Assembly (NCBI RefSeq): GCF_000264995.1
Contig: NW_006767443.1
Location: forward strand, 646,330 to 710,329
Direction of reading: 5' to 3'
From: Punctularia strigosozonata HHB-11173 SS5
Taxonomy: Eukaryota; Basidiomycota; Agaricomycetes; Corticiales; Punctulariaceae
Length of the DNA: 64,000 nucleotides
A model generated the notes under the pieces. The model saw only the letters and a program-made list of their open reading frames with translations. It did not search any database and had not been told where the DNA came from. Within the stretch, counting starts at the first letter, position 1. Each line of letters begins with the position of its first letter. The translations under genes were made by a program, and so were the position numbers. Below, piece after piece: positions 10,618 to 22,919 of the stretch.

Positions 10618-12077
10618 CTACGCTTCATCGACGTATCCTCCCTGCCCCCTCCTCTTCTCCCCGTTTCCTAGGACGATCGAGCTCCGGCCCGCGCTCGCGT
10701 ACACCGTCTCCTGCTCGCCGAGCTCCGGCGGCGTGTACGCCGCGTCGGCCTCGAGCGCCGGGGGGAACGCAAGCAGGTCGACGTTCGCGGACGGGAGCGT
10801 CAGCTGGTGCGGGGGCGTGCGGGTAAGATAAAGCCGGAGAAGCGCGTCCTCGGCCGCGCGGAACTCGGCCATCTTGAGCGAGGAGCCGAAGCCCTCGCCG
10901 AGCTTGTCCGCGCCGGAGTAGACGCCGACGACGAAGACGGGCGATATGCTCAGTCGTCCGGTCTCTTTCAGCAGCCTGATGCGGAGCGCGAGGGTCAATC
11001 AGCGATCGAGTAGTGCCCGACAGGTTGGGAGAGGACGCTCACCGTGATACCGGTCGTTCTCGCCCAAACTTCTTCACGGTCTCGACGAGCGCCTTCTTCG
11101 GGTCCCGGAACTTGATCATGCTCCGGAGATCGACGTCGCGGCTGAGGAAGAACGCGTGCGCGAATTTGCGGGCGGTCGCGAGATCGCGATGAGTGAATAC
11201 CAGGCCGACCAGCGCGCGGGGCACCGTGGCGAGCGCATCCGCGTGTAACAAAGCGGGTGTTAACGGCGTAGCCGCCTAGAGTCGATTGCAGGGTCGTCAG
11301 AAAACCCCATCGTAGATAACGAAGAAAAAGAGGGGGAGGGCGTACCGTCCGATGCCACCTCAACAATGGCGTCACGCCCATCTCCCGCGCCAACATCGAA
11401 GACGTTGTCGTGCCCACGTACGCGCTCACGGCCGCCTTCATCACGCGCGTCGGAAGGTGTGGATACGCCGAATGAACGTACTCCGCCGCGAACATCCCGA
11501 GCAGCGCGTTTCCCAGTGCGGCCAAATCCCCGTTCGTCGCGGGTTCCGGGAGCTTGAGCTTTTTCAGCGGGGCGACGGCCGAGGGGTGGGTGCACGCCTG
11601 CAGGACCGCCGCGAGGCCCTTCGGAGCAGAATCGATGGTACCCTCGACCGTCGTCGTCGTCGTCGTCGTAGACGTCTGCGGCTCTGCGAGGAAGCCAAGG
11701 CCTATACGGTGTGCGAACGCGGCCAACGCAGACTCGGGGGGAGGCTGCAGGCTGGCCCATTCGTCCACGTCGAAGAAGCCGCCGACCGTGCCCTGTTTTG
11801 GCGCGCGGCCGAGGGCTCGCCGCGGCGGGAACTCAGGCAGCGTCGAGGGGTGTATCGTCACCGGGTGAGGTCTTGGTAATGTCGCATGGGTCTCCGAGGG
11901 ATGGTGGGGAACGGGTCGGGCGGCAAAGGTCGAGGACAGGCGTCTGGGTATTGGTGCGGTGGCAGCCGCTTGGCGCGCCGTCGCGGTGGAGGTGGACGCT
12001 GGCGGGGACGACGAGGACGATGACCTCGACGCGAGGCGGGTCGCCGCCGACGCTAGCCTTTTGTGCGTGCAGCTCAT
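10618..12077 (-). CDS. MRPL3: Mitochondrial ribosomal protein mL44
   Basis: This is a large-subunit protein of the mitochondrial ribosome, with an inactive RNase-III-like fold plus a double-stranded-RNA-binding domain. Three exons (11346-12077, 11043-11275, 10618-10975) encode 440 residues. The first 60 residues are rich in Ser, Ala and Arg and look like a mitochondrial targeting peptide. The RNase-III-like part includes [39 protein letters not shown] and [20 protein letters not shown] (about residues 150-250). The RNA-binding part follows with [18 protein letters not shown] and [21 protein letters not shown] run of seven threonines (a GTC/GAC-type repeat near 11,650) interrupts the RNase-III-like region. 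The name follows yeast usage (Mrpl3). The ends are well supported: start ATG at 12,077 and stop TAG at 10,618-10,620. Confidence 0.95.
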
Positions 12078-13122
12078 TCAGGAGGAGCAGAGAGTCGGCG
12101 AGCTGGCCCGGCACGCGACGCCGTTGCGAGTGCGGCGCTCAGGGCGCGACTTCAAGAATTTTGTGACGGCCGGCATTTGCCGACTTTACTCTGACCCTAT
12201 CGCTCCTTCCTCCGCGGGCTCAGACGATTTGTATCCATCATCCTTACGCGCTTACAGTGTGAGGTTATATGTGCAGGACGGGGTAAAATCACGGTGACCC
12301 TCAACACTACCATCGTGTACTCCACATGAAGCTACACAAGTATCCGCCCTTTGAGGAAGCACCAGGCCGAGAATTAAACGCTCATAGCGAAGTGCTCGCG
12401 ATTCAATTACGCATCGGAAGGGATCTGGAATGCTTATAACATAAGCTGCAGGTTCGTACAATTTCAGCGACAAGCGGAGTCACATCAAAAAGCCGTAATG
12501 TTCGAGAGGAATGACGATGTCTTCCGCGCGCCCTGCTGTTTTGAATGCGGCGAGGACGTTGATTCAAATCGCCTCGAAAGCCGTATCGCGGCCCGACTCG
12601 CATATACAGAACTTCGTCGATGTGCAGGAGATACTATCGAACACCACTACTTACTGGTCAGCCATGTACCCACTGAATGCGGAGTTTTCTTAACCCACCG
12701 TGCAACTATCTTCCGGGAGTCTGTACTGACGGACATGTACAGTACCCACTGATGTGGAGACCCACGTCCACCGCATACACAGGATGCGACTCGCGGCCTC
12801 GAAAGTCCGGTGCGCGACGGTCTCAAACAATTCGGGAAGACATGTCAAACTCCGTGGAGGCTAACAATAGGGCGACCATAGCTTCATGTCGCAACTCGAG
12901 TCGCAAGCGAACGGTACGCGTAACGTCATATTGCATACTACCTATACGATTTCGAAACCAGCTAACACAGACGGTTCATGGGTAGTAAGTACATGGCGGT
13001 GGCGTTTGCTAGCCCGAGGAGCATGTCTTGGCGAACGGATAGGATTCTATGACGCGAACACACTCGCGTAGGAGGGCACCGAAGCTGCCTCTTGGGTCAA
13101 ATAGTCGGTCAAATCGTCCGGA
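12078..13122. other. Intergenic region upstream of mL44 and SDR-2
   Basis: These 1.05 kb contain the mL44 promoter on the left and unassigned DNA on the right. Short frames are present, but none shows splice continuity or a motif. Confidence 0.5.
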
Positions 13123-13160
13123 GGAGCCCCACATTCGCTCACTGGCAACCACGAATATAA
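13123..13160 (+). promoter_or_regulatory. SDR-2 promoter: conserved box plus TATA-like site
   Basis: GGAGCCCCACAT (13,123-13,134) precedes ACGAATATAA (13,151-13,160), about 75 bases before the SDR-2 start. Both words recur, in order, upstream of SDR-1. Their survival in otherwise diverged upstream DNA suggests a core promoter and a shared factor site. Confidence 0.55.
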
Positions 13161-13233
13161 ATGCTCTGAAGTCTGAAGCCAGTTCGCTACCACAAGATAC
13201 AACCCCCTCTGCGTCCCAGTACTTCCTGCAAGC

Positions 13234-14284
13234 ATGGATAGCACCACTCCAACTGTGTGGCTCGTCTCCGGTGCGAATCGAGGAATTGGTGCGTCAAGCC
13301 CTCTCGTCTTCCCTTTGTTACGCTTCCTGACCCCGGTGTCGCCGTGTCCAGGTTTGGGAATCGTCACAGTGCTTGCGGCGAAACCGGACACCGTCGTCTT
13401 TGTCGGCGCGCGCAACCCGTCCGCTGCCAAGGATCTGCACGCCCTGGCGGACAAATATCCCGGGAAGCTGCACGTCGTGAAGCTGGTCTCTGGAGATCGG
13501 CAGGGTAACGACGCAGCGGTGGAGGAAATCAAGCGGCTGGCGGGCAGGTTGGACGTAGTGGTTGCCAACGCTGGTAGGTGCCATCCCGATGTTGTTGCGA
13601 GTTGATGGCCTGAAGTACGCCAACAGGTGTCTTATCGTCGGTCAATAGGGTGTTGGACGAGTCTCCGGAAGCTGTCAGGGAGCACATGGAGGTTCGTACG
13701 GATCGCCGAAACTGGTTCTCTCCGTCCTCACCGCTAGATATGGTCCATAGGTCAATTTGATCGGCACGCTGGTGCTGTTCCAGGCAACCTATCCGCTGCT
13801 CCTTGCGAGCACCAAGTCACCTAAATTTATCCCCATCACCTCGTTTGGCGGAAGCATAGCTCTTTCCCCGCCGGTTCCTATGAAGCTCTTCTCCTACTGC
13901 GCGAGCAAGGCCGCCCTGAACTGGATGGCGCGCAAGTTGCACTCCGAGCACGAGAGAGACGGCCTCGGTGCGATTTTGCTCACCATAACGCTGCTGCCAT
14001 TCCAACGTTGACGCATTGCGCACTAGTTGTGTTCCCGCTCAACCCCGGTGCGGTGGATACCGAGATGTGTACGTATCTTATGTCAGGCTTTACTCATAAC
14101 ATAGAGTGCTTATTGTGTGTGTTTGCCAGCTGTCACGGCGCGCCAGGGCGAAACGCTAGCTCACGTTGAGTTCGTCCCAGCAGAAGTCGTCGCTGGCCAA
14201 ATCGTCAATACGATCGAAGAGGCCACGCGCGAGAGCGCCGGAGGCCAGTTCCTGGACTACGACGGAAAGCGTTTGGAGTGGTAG
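13234..14284 (+). CDS. Short-chain dehydrogenase/reductase, copy 2 (SDR-2)
   Basis: Six exons (13234-13288, 13352-13573, 13627-13691, 13751-13967, 14027-14068, 14130-14284) encode 251 residues with the same intron positions as SDR-1. The Rossmann motif VSGANRGIG, the VVVANAG strand and the catalytic YCASKAALNWMARKL are intact, so the protein should be an active NAD(P)-dependent reductase. Exon 2 to exon 3, intron included, is almost identical to SDR-1. Exon 1 (MDSTTPTVWLVSG) and the last exon (RQGETLAHVEFVPAEVVAG) differ clearly. It is convergent with the P450 at 14,585, giving the mirror image of P450-1/SDR-1. A joint function of the SDR and P450 in modifying a secondary metabolite is plausible but only inferred from adjacency. 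Confidence 0.94.
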
Positions 14285-14584
14285 ATTATGGAAGACGAGC
14301 TCATGGCACGGTCCAGAAATTATTGGCTAGACAGAATACTGCGATTGTTGTTATGGTAGTCCCAACCCCTCTTTCAATCGTATCTGCTCATCAATTCGGT
14401 GGGTAATTACATGTCGGAAATTATTGTATTTGAATGCCTTGGATGCGTGTCTTTTGGAGCACGTATTCCTTCCATGACACAGCACTAGGAGCATGTTCCG
14501 CTGAGGACGAGCTGGTCGTGCTCATGGTATCGTCGTCGAATGGCAAGTATACAGTCGGATGTAACCATGTCTAGGCTCGTGTTT
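14285..14584. other. Convergent spacer, SDR-2 / P450-3
   Basis: These 300 bases lie between two stop codons. No gene is seen, and the spacer presumably holds both 3' untranslated regions. Confidence 0.55.
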
Positions 14585-16938
14585 CTAGCGTGCCTCTACC
14601 AATGAGGCAAGAATCAACTGTTTGTACTGAGTCGACCGCGGCTTAATCACGCATTTGAACGGTTCCGGTACCCTTTGTTACATCAGCCCGAAAGCATGCT
14701 CCGAATAAGCAAAATTGACTCACACAATGAAGGCGCTAGTATATCGTTCAAGAGATACACCGACATCTTCCTTGCGTCGAGATATCTTGAAGGTAGCGAG
14801 TATTGATGCCATCATGATCCAAATCGAATCAGAAGCCATATGCCGCCCGGCACAGATACGACTTGCTCGGTACATCAGGTTAAGGCCACTGGTGTGTACA
14901 GCAATGCACTCACCGGCCGAAGCCGAATGCATAATCAGGATCTCGTACGGAAGGATCGAGCTGCCCGGATGCGCCAAGGAATCGCGCAGGATTGAAAGAA
15001 TCCGGATCGTCAGGATAATCCTTTGTGTCCCGAGACATTGCCCTGCGTATATTCTTGTAAAGATCTCTCGCGCGTGGGATAGGTACCTACCAAACGTTTG
15101 GCAATACCATGCTACCCTTGGGGATCAAGTAGTCGCCGTAGACGTCGTCTTGTGTAGTCCTACGCGCGACGCCTCTGCGATGCGGAGAACATCATCGTTC
15201 ATCCATTATACAGTGCATTTTAGAGAGATATCAAGACTTACAATGGAAGGACGGGATGCCATCGTTGGACCTCTTTTACCAATGCCATTGTATACGGGAG
15301 GGAGAGCATGTCATGGAAGTCCGGTAATCTTTCGCCTTGTAGCACGGAGTCGAGTTCCTTGTGCGCAAGCTCCTGCGCGTCAGGATATATGACCATGGCC
15401 AAGAAGAATGTCTTCAAAACTGCGATTATGGAGCCTCAGCGATCACGTCACAAGAAGGCCGCAGTAGTGACTGACCTGTGACTGTCTATTCGGGGGCACA
15501 TAAGTTACCGACAATCACGATTTTAGTCCACGTACCGTATCCGATCCGCCTGAGGGAATGCTCAATATGAAGATATATATGGTTAGAGCGCCTCGAACTT
15601 ACCTGAGAACATAGCACCAGTCACGCACTGCATGAGTTAACATTGTTGGTACATATGGTTATGAAGCGCGTACTGTCCCTCACCTTCATCAAGTACTCGT
15701 CGTATTCTGGAACGTCTGTAACATCCACGTTGGAGAGCATCGTTTGAGCAACCGAAGATGTTGCCGATCCCTCCAGCATCTACATAGGACAGTGTTTCAG
15801 ACCCATGTCATGGAGATGAGAGCGGATCATTGCTGACCTTACGCTTCACGGCCTGCAAAGTACTCAGTTCATCACGAGTGCGGCGTATGGCAACCGACGA
15901 CTCACCTCGTACGGTAGCGTGTACATATCTGTATTGAGCTGTCTCCACTCCATAGCGAGACGCTTGAATCCAGCGCCAGGAACCCAGGCAGGAACCCATT
16001 TCACTGCAGTTTGTTATCAATGTTCAGTCAGGAAGCTCAACGACGCGGGTCCGTACGAAAGGGAAGCAGGTCAACCAAGAACCGCCCTGGCGTTGCTGCG
16101 GCAATAGCGGAATCGTTCCCCTCTTCCGCAAGTCGGAGCCAAGGATCGTCCGCGCCCGTGACTTTGATGCCGTATGCCACCTCCAGGATCATTTCTCCAG
16201 GCACTCTGGAGTCGGCCATGGTCAAACCCAGGAAGTGGAGTATTAGTACTGGAGAGTGCTTACGTCCGCACATGGTCCAAGAACTTCTCTGGTTGGGACA
16301 ACAACTTGTTAAGTAGGTTATTTGTGTGACGAATAGTCGTTGGGCGCAACATTTTCGCCTCTTGAGGACCGAGGTATCGGTGGAACATTCTCCGTATATT
16401 TCTCCAATGATCTCCGTATGACATAAAGCCGATGTTCCAATTTGCGAGGCCCACCCTGGATGCACGATCAGATGCTTGATATCCGAGGCGTATGATCGCT
16501 TACAGCTCGCACAACATAGGGAGATACGGCCTATCAGAGTATACAGTCGATCGCTTATCTGCGAAAATCCCCGTGAGGTTATCGTATGACACGAAGAAGA
16601 GATGTTTACCGAATAGATCAACAGCTACGTCAATGGAGTTCACCACAATGATTCGAGCTCCTGGGGCGGTGAGATGTATGATGTCACTGCCTATGCTGCC
16701 CGTCAGCAACGCATCTTTTCGGCAATCCATCAACTCGAGCAGGCGTACCGTATTGTTTGCCCCACTCCATGAATGTCAGCCAAGGGTTGATCGCTGGTAT
16801 ATGTAGCGCGTTGCCTAAGAGCGGAAATCCACGTGGGCCTGGCGGCATTGAGGATCCGTGATGGCGTCGCCAGTAGAGCGTGTAGCTTAGATATGCTACG
16901 GAGGCAGCGGCCACTGCAGAAAGGGCAGAGAACGACAT
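14585..16938 (-). CDS. Cytochrome P450, apparently intact (P450-3)
   Basis: This is a microsomal haem monooxygenase of about 510 residues, in the same sixteen-exon layout as P450-2. The start at 16,938 opens a hydrophobic anchor (MSFSALSAVAAASVAYLSY) followed by a basic patch WRRHH and the proline hinge MPPGPRGFPLLGN. Recognisable landmarks are the I-helix GGSDTT (split over a 14-base exon at 15,536-15,549 and a 10-base exon at 15,476-15,485), KEVQRW (E-x-x-R), FNPARFLG, and FGFGR-RICAGR with the haem cysteine. The haem motif has alanine where the other two copies have proline. The last exon ends VPEPFKCVIKPRS and stops at 14,585-14,587. The carboxyl exon uses an AAG acceptor. Like P450-1 and -2 it is CYP64-like; the substrate is unknown. 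No disabling change was seen in the reconstructed frame. Confidence 0.92.
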
Positions 16939-18069
16939 GGCTTTCGCGAAAAGCGCTCAAGACTAGGGTCGACAGAGCCGTGCGGGGGTAGGGTAATAAC
17001 ATGCAGTCGGCACTCAAGCTGGGTTTTATACAGCACGCGGCGTTCGACGCCTACTATGCCTGCCTGCGCAATATGGGCAAGCGCTGTGATGTTAGGCTGA
17101 GTCGCCTGAAACTCAAACGCTGTGTCCTACTGACGCATTAGCACGACGGTCAGAACCGGGGTTGATGGACGAACGGGTTTCCGCTATCGGTGCATAGGAC
17201 TTTCGCCCGTCGTGGGGGCACATTCCGATCTCACCGGCGTGAAGGCCCGCATGGCTGTACGGCCGGAAGATGTGAAAAAAAGGGCCGGGGGAAACAGATG
17301 GGGGCACCTGGAGCCTTGTCAATAGTTGCAAAACCAAAACTGCTTGAAGTCATCATTTCGAGAGTTGTTACGCGATGCAAGTACGTCCTTTCCTTCAGTC
17401 GGCGGTTCTTCTTAGACGTACCTTGATCGATGTAGGCTCCATCTCGACGACGCAGGAAGTGTTCAGTCGTGCTCTCTTATCAATTGTGCCTGGCATACGG
17501 CCTTCTTGCCCGATCCTACGGAGAATACCGTCGTCCGATGCAAGGTTAAACTCTCGTCCGTCCTGGCGGTCCGGGTTTTTCGGGCAGCCATCCCCCTGCA
17601 TGCTGCTCTAAGACATCCAGAGTAAAAGAGAGTTTCATCGATCCGGTTGTGCCAGGCTTGATTGGCTGAAATTTCATCCGTCCCCCGCCTTACTAGCCTC
17701 CCTGTGCGAGGATCGGAAGACCGGCGAACAGGGTGAATTTGTGATGACAACGTTCGCTGCGTTAGCGAGGCCCATAACTCGCGATGAGGGAAAGCAGACA
17801 AGCTCGTGTTGGAGAAGCTGCGTGGGCATGTTCTAGAGGGTGGCTCAGTATGCGTAAATGTAGAAAGTAGGACGTGCGTACCATCTATCAACCACAACCG
17901 ATACATTCACTCCTGGCAGGGGGCATGAGCAAGAGGCGACAGTGAAGCAGTGCATAGCAAACATAGATAAACATAGCTCGGTAACATATTCCACACCAGG
18001 CGGCACATAGCTGAGCATCCGAACGTCCATCTCCTTCGGTATTCCACACAGATCATAGTACCAGATCAC
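16939..18069. other. Intergenic region left of the Rgd2-like gene
   Basis: The left part is the P450-3 promoter side and the right part is the 3' side of the RhoGAP gene. No frame is recognisable. Confidence 0.5.
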
Positions 18070-21000
18070 CTATTTCCCCACTAACTCATCCTCGGCGTCG
18101 CTCGCAACCGTTCTCCTCGAGAACGCGCCGGTGCGGCTAAGCCTCTTCACAGCGGTATCGCCCTTCTGGTTCGGCGGCGGGCTCCTCGAGAGCCTCTTCG
18201 CGCTCTGTGGCGTGGCCGGTGCGGGTGGGCTCCCCGGACCGCTCATCGACTGTCGGTTGAGGTTAGCGACGATGTTGCTGACGCCCGGTCCTCTCGGGCC
18301 CCTTGCTCCACGCGGGCCACGTAAGCGAGAGGAGTCAGTCGAGGTGTGGCGCGAAAGCGATGCACCGTCCACGGGGTTCGGGCTGACCGGCGTGCTCGTA
18401 CGCGGCGACGGACTGCGCGACTTGGCTGCCGCCGCTATCCCAGCGGAGGTAGGCGTGGATGGTTTTGTTGGCGACGTGGCCGGAGGTGAGGCAGGCGTAG
18501 CATCCACCACGGCCGCGGAGGGTTCACTCTCAGGCAGTATCTCGGGCGGCGGCTCCTTGAAGTTCGGACGCGGAGGAAGGTCGTCATCCTCAGGCGGAGG
18601 CTCCTTGAAATGGGGTCTCGGGGGTGGGGCATCGCGATCCAAGGGGGCGAGAGCAGGGGCAGGCGATGGTGCAGGTGCAGCAGCAGGCGCAGGGGCCCCG
18701 GCCACAGGCCTAACGGTTGCTTCCGCCATCTCCGTTGGGGCCGGAATAGCAGGATCCGCAGGGGTGTTGACAACCTCGGGAATGACAGGCGGTCGGACCG
18801 GCTCCGGTGCAACCACAGGCGGAAGTTTCTTGCCCGTCTCTACGGCGGCAAGCTGCTCGCGCACGTCGCTGCCGACGGACAACCGGCTCCGGTGCATGCG
18901 CATGTCGATCGGAGCAGTACGCTTCCGAATAGGCACCTTGCGCTCGGATTCGCGCTTCTTCTTGGTGATAGTGGGCGGCAGGAGTTGGTCGTAGTACTTG
19001 AGTAGATCCATGAAGAATTCTGACCAAAAGTTAGCCAAGCCAGGGATATGGGGTGACAGTACGTACGTGTCGGGTGCCGGTCCTGAATCGAAATTGAAGT
19101 CTCTTGGCGAGGTCGGCAGATCGCTGCGGCGTCTAGTCAGACATCTGATCTCACATCGCGTGAGGCATACGTACTCCTGCCCAGTGTCAACGCGAGCTTC
19201 GTGATGTAGACCTCGTTTGACTCTTCCGCAGTAGTGGAATCAATCAAGCTATGGGAATAAGATGAGAATCATGAACAACGACGCAAAGACACGAATCAGA
19301 CTGACCTCTTCAAATGGCTGAGGATAGCATCGAGCACGTAAAGGTGCACTTTCGGTAACCTCATTAAGGCGTTATGCAAGTTCTCGAGCTTCTTCTCCGT
19401 CGATTCGCCCTCTGCCTTTGCGGATCCCACAGGCGGGTATATCTTCCTAATCTCGTCCCAGCCCTCGTATAGCGCCAGAGGTGGGTCGAGCTCGAGAGCC
19501 CAGAGCTTGATGGCACTCGCCAGCACCGGTGGGTCGTATTTTGCCAACACGCCCGCTGGGATAGGCTGGTCAATCGGAACGCCGTTCAGGCTCTCGCGCA
19601 AATGGTGCACGGCGGCCAGAGGCACTTCGTAGATCCAAGTCTTGCGCTTCTCTGCAATGTCGCGCATCAGCACAAGTGCTCAAAGAAATGGTATCCAAGG
19701 CCGCACTCACCGGCATCGTTGGGTGCATTTGCATAGCCCTCGCTCACGGCCTTCAGCAGCGCGCTCAACACCGGCGGCACGAGCTCCTTCTTCTCCTCCC
19801 CGTTCATGATCGCGCTCCATCCGCCCTCCGCCCACTTGCGTAGGTCGATGCCGAACACCACGTCCGCCTCGTCATGCACCACGCTCTCGTATACCTGCGG
19901 CGTCGGCCGGAACGGACCCGTTCTGTAGCGCTCGATCAGCGCCGTCAAGTCCGACTCGGGCTGGTAGCTCGCGATCAGCGTCGCGCTCGTCTCGAGCGAG
20001 CCCTCGATCCCCTTCGGCAGGTTCGCGAGCGTGCCCTGGTACTGCAGCAACACTGTCTTGACCGCACGGAGGCGGTCGGTCTCCCAGCGTTGCAAGCGCT
20101 TGAGCGTCTCCTCAATGCGCTCCTCAAGCCCGAGCCGCTGTCGGTCGAGCTTGCGCACGGCGACGCGGTACTGCCGATCGGCAGCCTCGGCGTCGTGGCG
20201 TAGGCGGACGTAGGGGGGCTCCTGAGTTCCATTCGTGTTGGCCTGCATGGCCCGGCTGACGAGGTTAACAAACGTGCCAGAGCGCTTGACGAAGGAGTCC
20301 GCAATAGGGGCGAGGGTGTTCTTCGTGGGCGAGGCGAGGTTGTCTGGCTTGTGTGCGCGGGTCTTGTCGAGCTCGAAGGCCTGCAAGGAGCGGAAGTAAG
20401 CGCATGAAACGCACATATAAGAAGGACACACACCTTGGGCCGGAACTGGTAGAACGCGTCGTCCGCATTCTCGAACATGTTTCCAAACTCGCCGACGCGC
20501 CTCAGCAGACCCTCGCGCTCCGCAAGATCCTTCGCCGCGTCCTCCGCACGATCCAAGCTTCCACCAAAGGCCTCCACGTTCTCGTTCAACCATGTGACGA
20601 ACTCCTCGCCCGAGAAGCAGTCCTTGTATTCGCCGATGAGCGGGAAGCGCACAGGGCGCAGCGGGAGCTCGGCGGCGGCGCGCGTGAGAAGCGCAGAGAT
20701 GGCTGCGGGCGGGAGGGAGATGCCCGCCACAAGGATGGGCGACGGAGGCAGGGGCGGCATGGGCGAGCCCGGCGGCGGTGGGCGAATGCTCAGCTTCTGC
20801 GGCGGAAGCGGAGGCGACAACGGCGGCGGCGAGCCTGTCTCCTCCGGTGCCGGGGGTATTTCGTGCTCCTCGTTGGTCGCTTTGCCTTTCCCCTTGTCGA
20901 CCTTCGAAAGGAGCGGCTTCTTGTCGTCGTCGGAAGCCTTCATCTCTGGCGTCATCTCGAGCTTGTCGATCTCCTTATCCTTGGCGCTGTCACCGTCTTC

Positions 21001-22014
21001 GCGCGCAGCGAGGTTGGCGGCGGTCTTGCGCTGGATGTCTTTCAGTCGGTTGGCGATACGCTCGGAGACGCTCGGCGTGCGGTTCGGCGGCGCCCGAGGG
21101 GTACGGTTCGGCGCGCCGGTCGCGCTCAATCGGGGAGAGGTAGTGTAATTATCGGTAGCACCGTTCGCACCAGGCGCAAAGCGCGCACTGGATGGTTTGG
21201 TCAGTTTGAGATGGACGTATAAGAGCATATACGCACTCGTCTTCGGCCTCGTCCGCTTTGCGAGTCTTGTTCAAATACTGGTGCTTCAGCTTTGCAACCT
21301 TGACATTACTGGTCAGGCCAAGGGGACGGGTGATTTCGTGACGCGGTCTTACCTCGCTTTGAGCGTGCTCATAGGACCGCAGGTGTCCCTCTAGCATATC
21401 CTCACGACTCTCATCCACGCGATCCTATAGCGCCAGAGGTTCTGATCAGAATACACGACTTAGAGTGTGATGGGGCGAAACCGACCTGGAATCCACGGGC
21501 CCACACCTCGAACGGTTCCGCCACCAGCGACTGCAGCTCCTTCGCAATGGCGTTATGAACTTCACCCTGTCTGGCGCTTTCTGCCTGGAGGCCCTGAAAC
21601 GCCATAAAGAGCGAAGCGCCATCATCAGCGCCGAAACCTGACACATGGCTATTAGTTCTGTACGTGTGTGTTAGGGACAATGTTACGAACCTTGAGGGCT
21701 GATGGCTGGGGTCTTAGTTAACGACGCAGCGATGCTTGCTTCGGCGGCTGCTCGAGCCTGACGCATACATTGATCAGTCTTCATAGTAAAAACGCATCCG
21801 AAGGGACGCGCTCACCCGTATGAACGTGACAATCTCAGCATTCTCCGCTATGCCCTGTCAACGCCGACCATCCGCAGTCAGCTCCGGACCCCGCCACGAG
21901 CGCGTATTTCATGCGTACCTGTTCTAACTTCCCGTACAACACTTCCAGACCCTTCCTGTAGTCCTGGCTCCAGAACGAGTTCGTAAACGACAGCGGTAGG
22001 CTCAAGACCGCCAT
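18070..22014 (-). CDS. RGD2: F-BAR / DEP / RhoGAP protein, Rgd2 type
   Basis: Twelve exons sum to 1,116 codons. The first six (22,014 to 21,237) and exon 8 form an F-BAR membrane-curving domain: MAVLSLPLSFTNSFWSQDY at the start, SLFMAFQGLQAES, KLKHQYLNKTRKADEAEDE, then LKRLQRWETDRLRAVKTVLL. A DEP domain (RFPLIGEYKDCFSGEEFVTW) is inserted between the two F-BAR halves, about residues 300-405. A RhoGAP domain follows at about 590-810, ending RHPTQFFMDLLKYYDQLLPP. The last 300 residues are proline-, serine- and alanine-rich with PPPRPHFKEPPPE-type repeats. Yeast Rgd2 has the same order and acts on Cdc42 and Rho5 at sites of polar growth; that role is inferred. At the RhoGAP arginine-finger position, where GIFRxSG is usual, the sequence reads KTWIYEV, so catalysis may be weak or absent. 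All splice junctions keep frame. Confidence 0.94.
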
Positions 22015-22919
22015 AGTCGGGCGTCAAGTTACGTTCTCGTGCGATGCGTTGGTGAAACAGCAGGCAAAGGTCTGTTCCCTGGTCGTGCGTGTGCTGGCAG
22101 GCAGTCCGTGTACGTTCCAATGCGGTCTCGGTAGACCGTAGTGCGGTGCAGGTGCAGTGTTGCAGGCCCTCTCGCTACGCGTCGGCTGCTTCGGTGAGGG
22201 TGAGGGTGGCGTGGGTGAATCTTACACGCTATAATCCTCGCTCAGCGTACGCTCGGTATCAGGACTTGCCATATGCTGCTATCTCATCACTAGATAACGC
22301 GATGAATGCCTCGCAGGAAGAACACTCCATGAGTCTAGCCGATGCACTATTGTCTGCGGCAGAAGCACGAAAGCGCTTGTCTACAGTATGAGAGTCTGTG
22401 TACAGGATCCGACCGTCACGGCCAGGAAGCCAAATCCATCGTAACACGATGAAGAGATATCATAACGGCGATTTATGAGATGCCCTCGACTGTGTGTCTC
22501 TGTTCTTCTCTGTTCAAACGCACTTAATCGATTTCCGATGTGTTGCACGGTAAGATGACGAGAGAATAGGCCATGAAATGAACAATGCAATGGTGTTTCG
22601 CCGTCATGTCGCGTAATAGATTGGCTATGGAGCCTACACGCACCGGCGGGCACGTATACACGTTGCAAACTGAGCGCTTAACCAAAAGCTGTCGTATGCT
22701 TCTCCCGCTTGTCCCATGATAACATCTGCTCTTGTCGTAGAGTTCCATGGACGGCCACTACAACAGCCTCTTTCGTTCAGTTCACGAACAACGTTTGATT
22801 TCCCGTGCACGCACGATGAAACCTGCAGGCAAGATGTCCTGCTCAAATACTGCAGTGCGCCTTTTCGAAGAGCCATCATATCTCCCTCCGCACTCCCTCA
22901 CTAACAGATCTCACTCGCG
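22015..22919. other. Divergent intergenic region, Rgd2-like / DUF6535
   Basis: These 0.9 kb lie between two divergent start codons and so hold both promoters. No further gene is supported. Confidence 0.5.

Noticed and set aside
11352-12166. Plus-strand frames of 100-175 codons
   Set aside because: They are antisense shadows of mL44 exon 1.
18131-18994. 287-codon plus-strand frame rich in glycine
   Set aside because: It is the complement of the proline-rich tail of the Rgd2-like protein.
20353-21222. 289-codon plus-strand frame rich in arginine
   Set aside because: It is the complement of exons 7-8 of the Rgd2-like gene.
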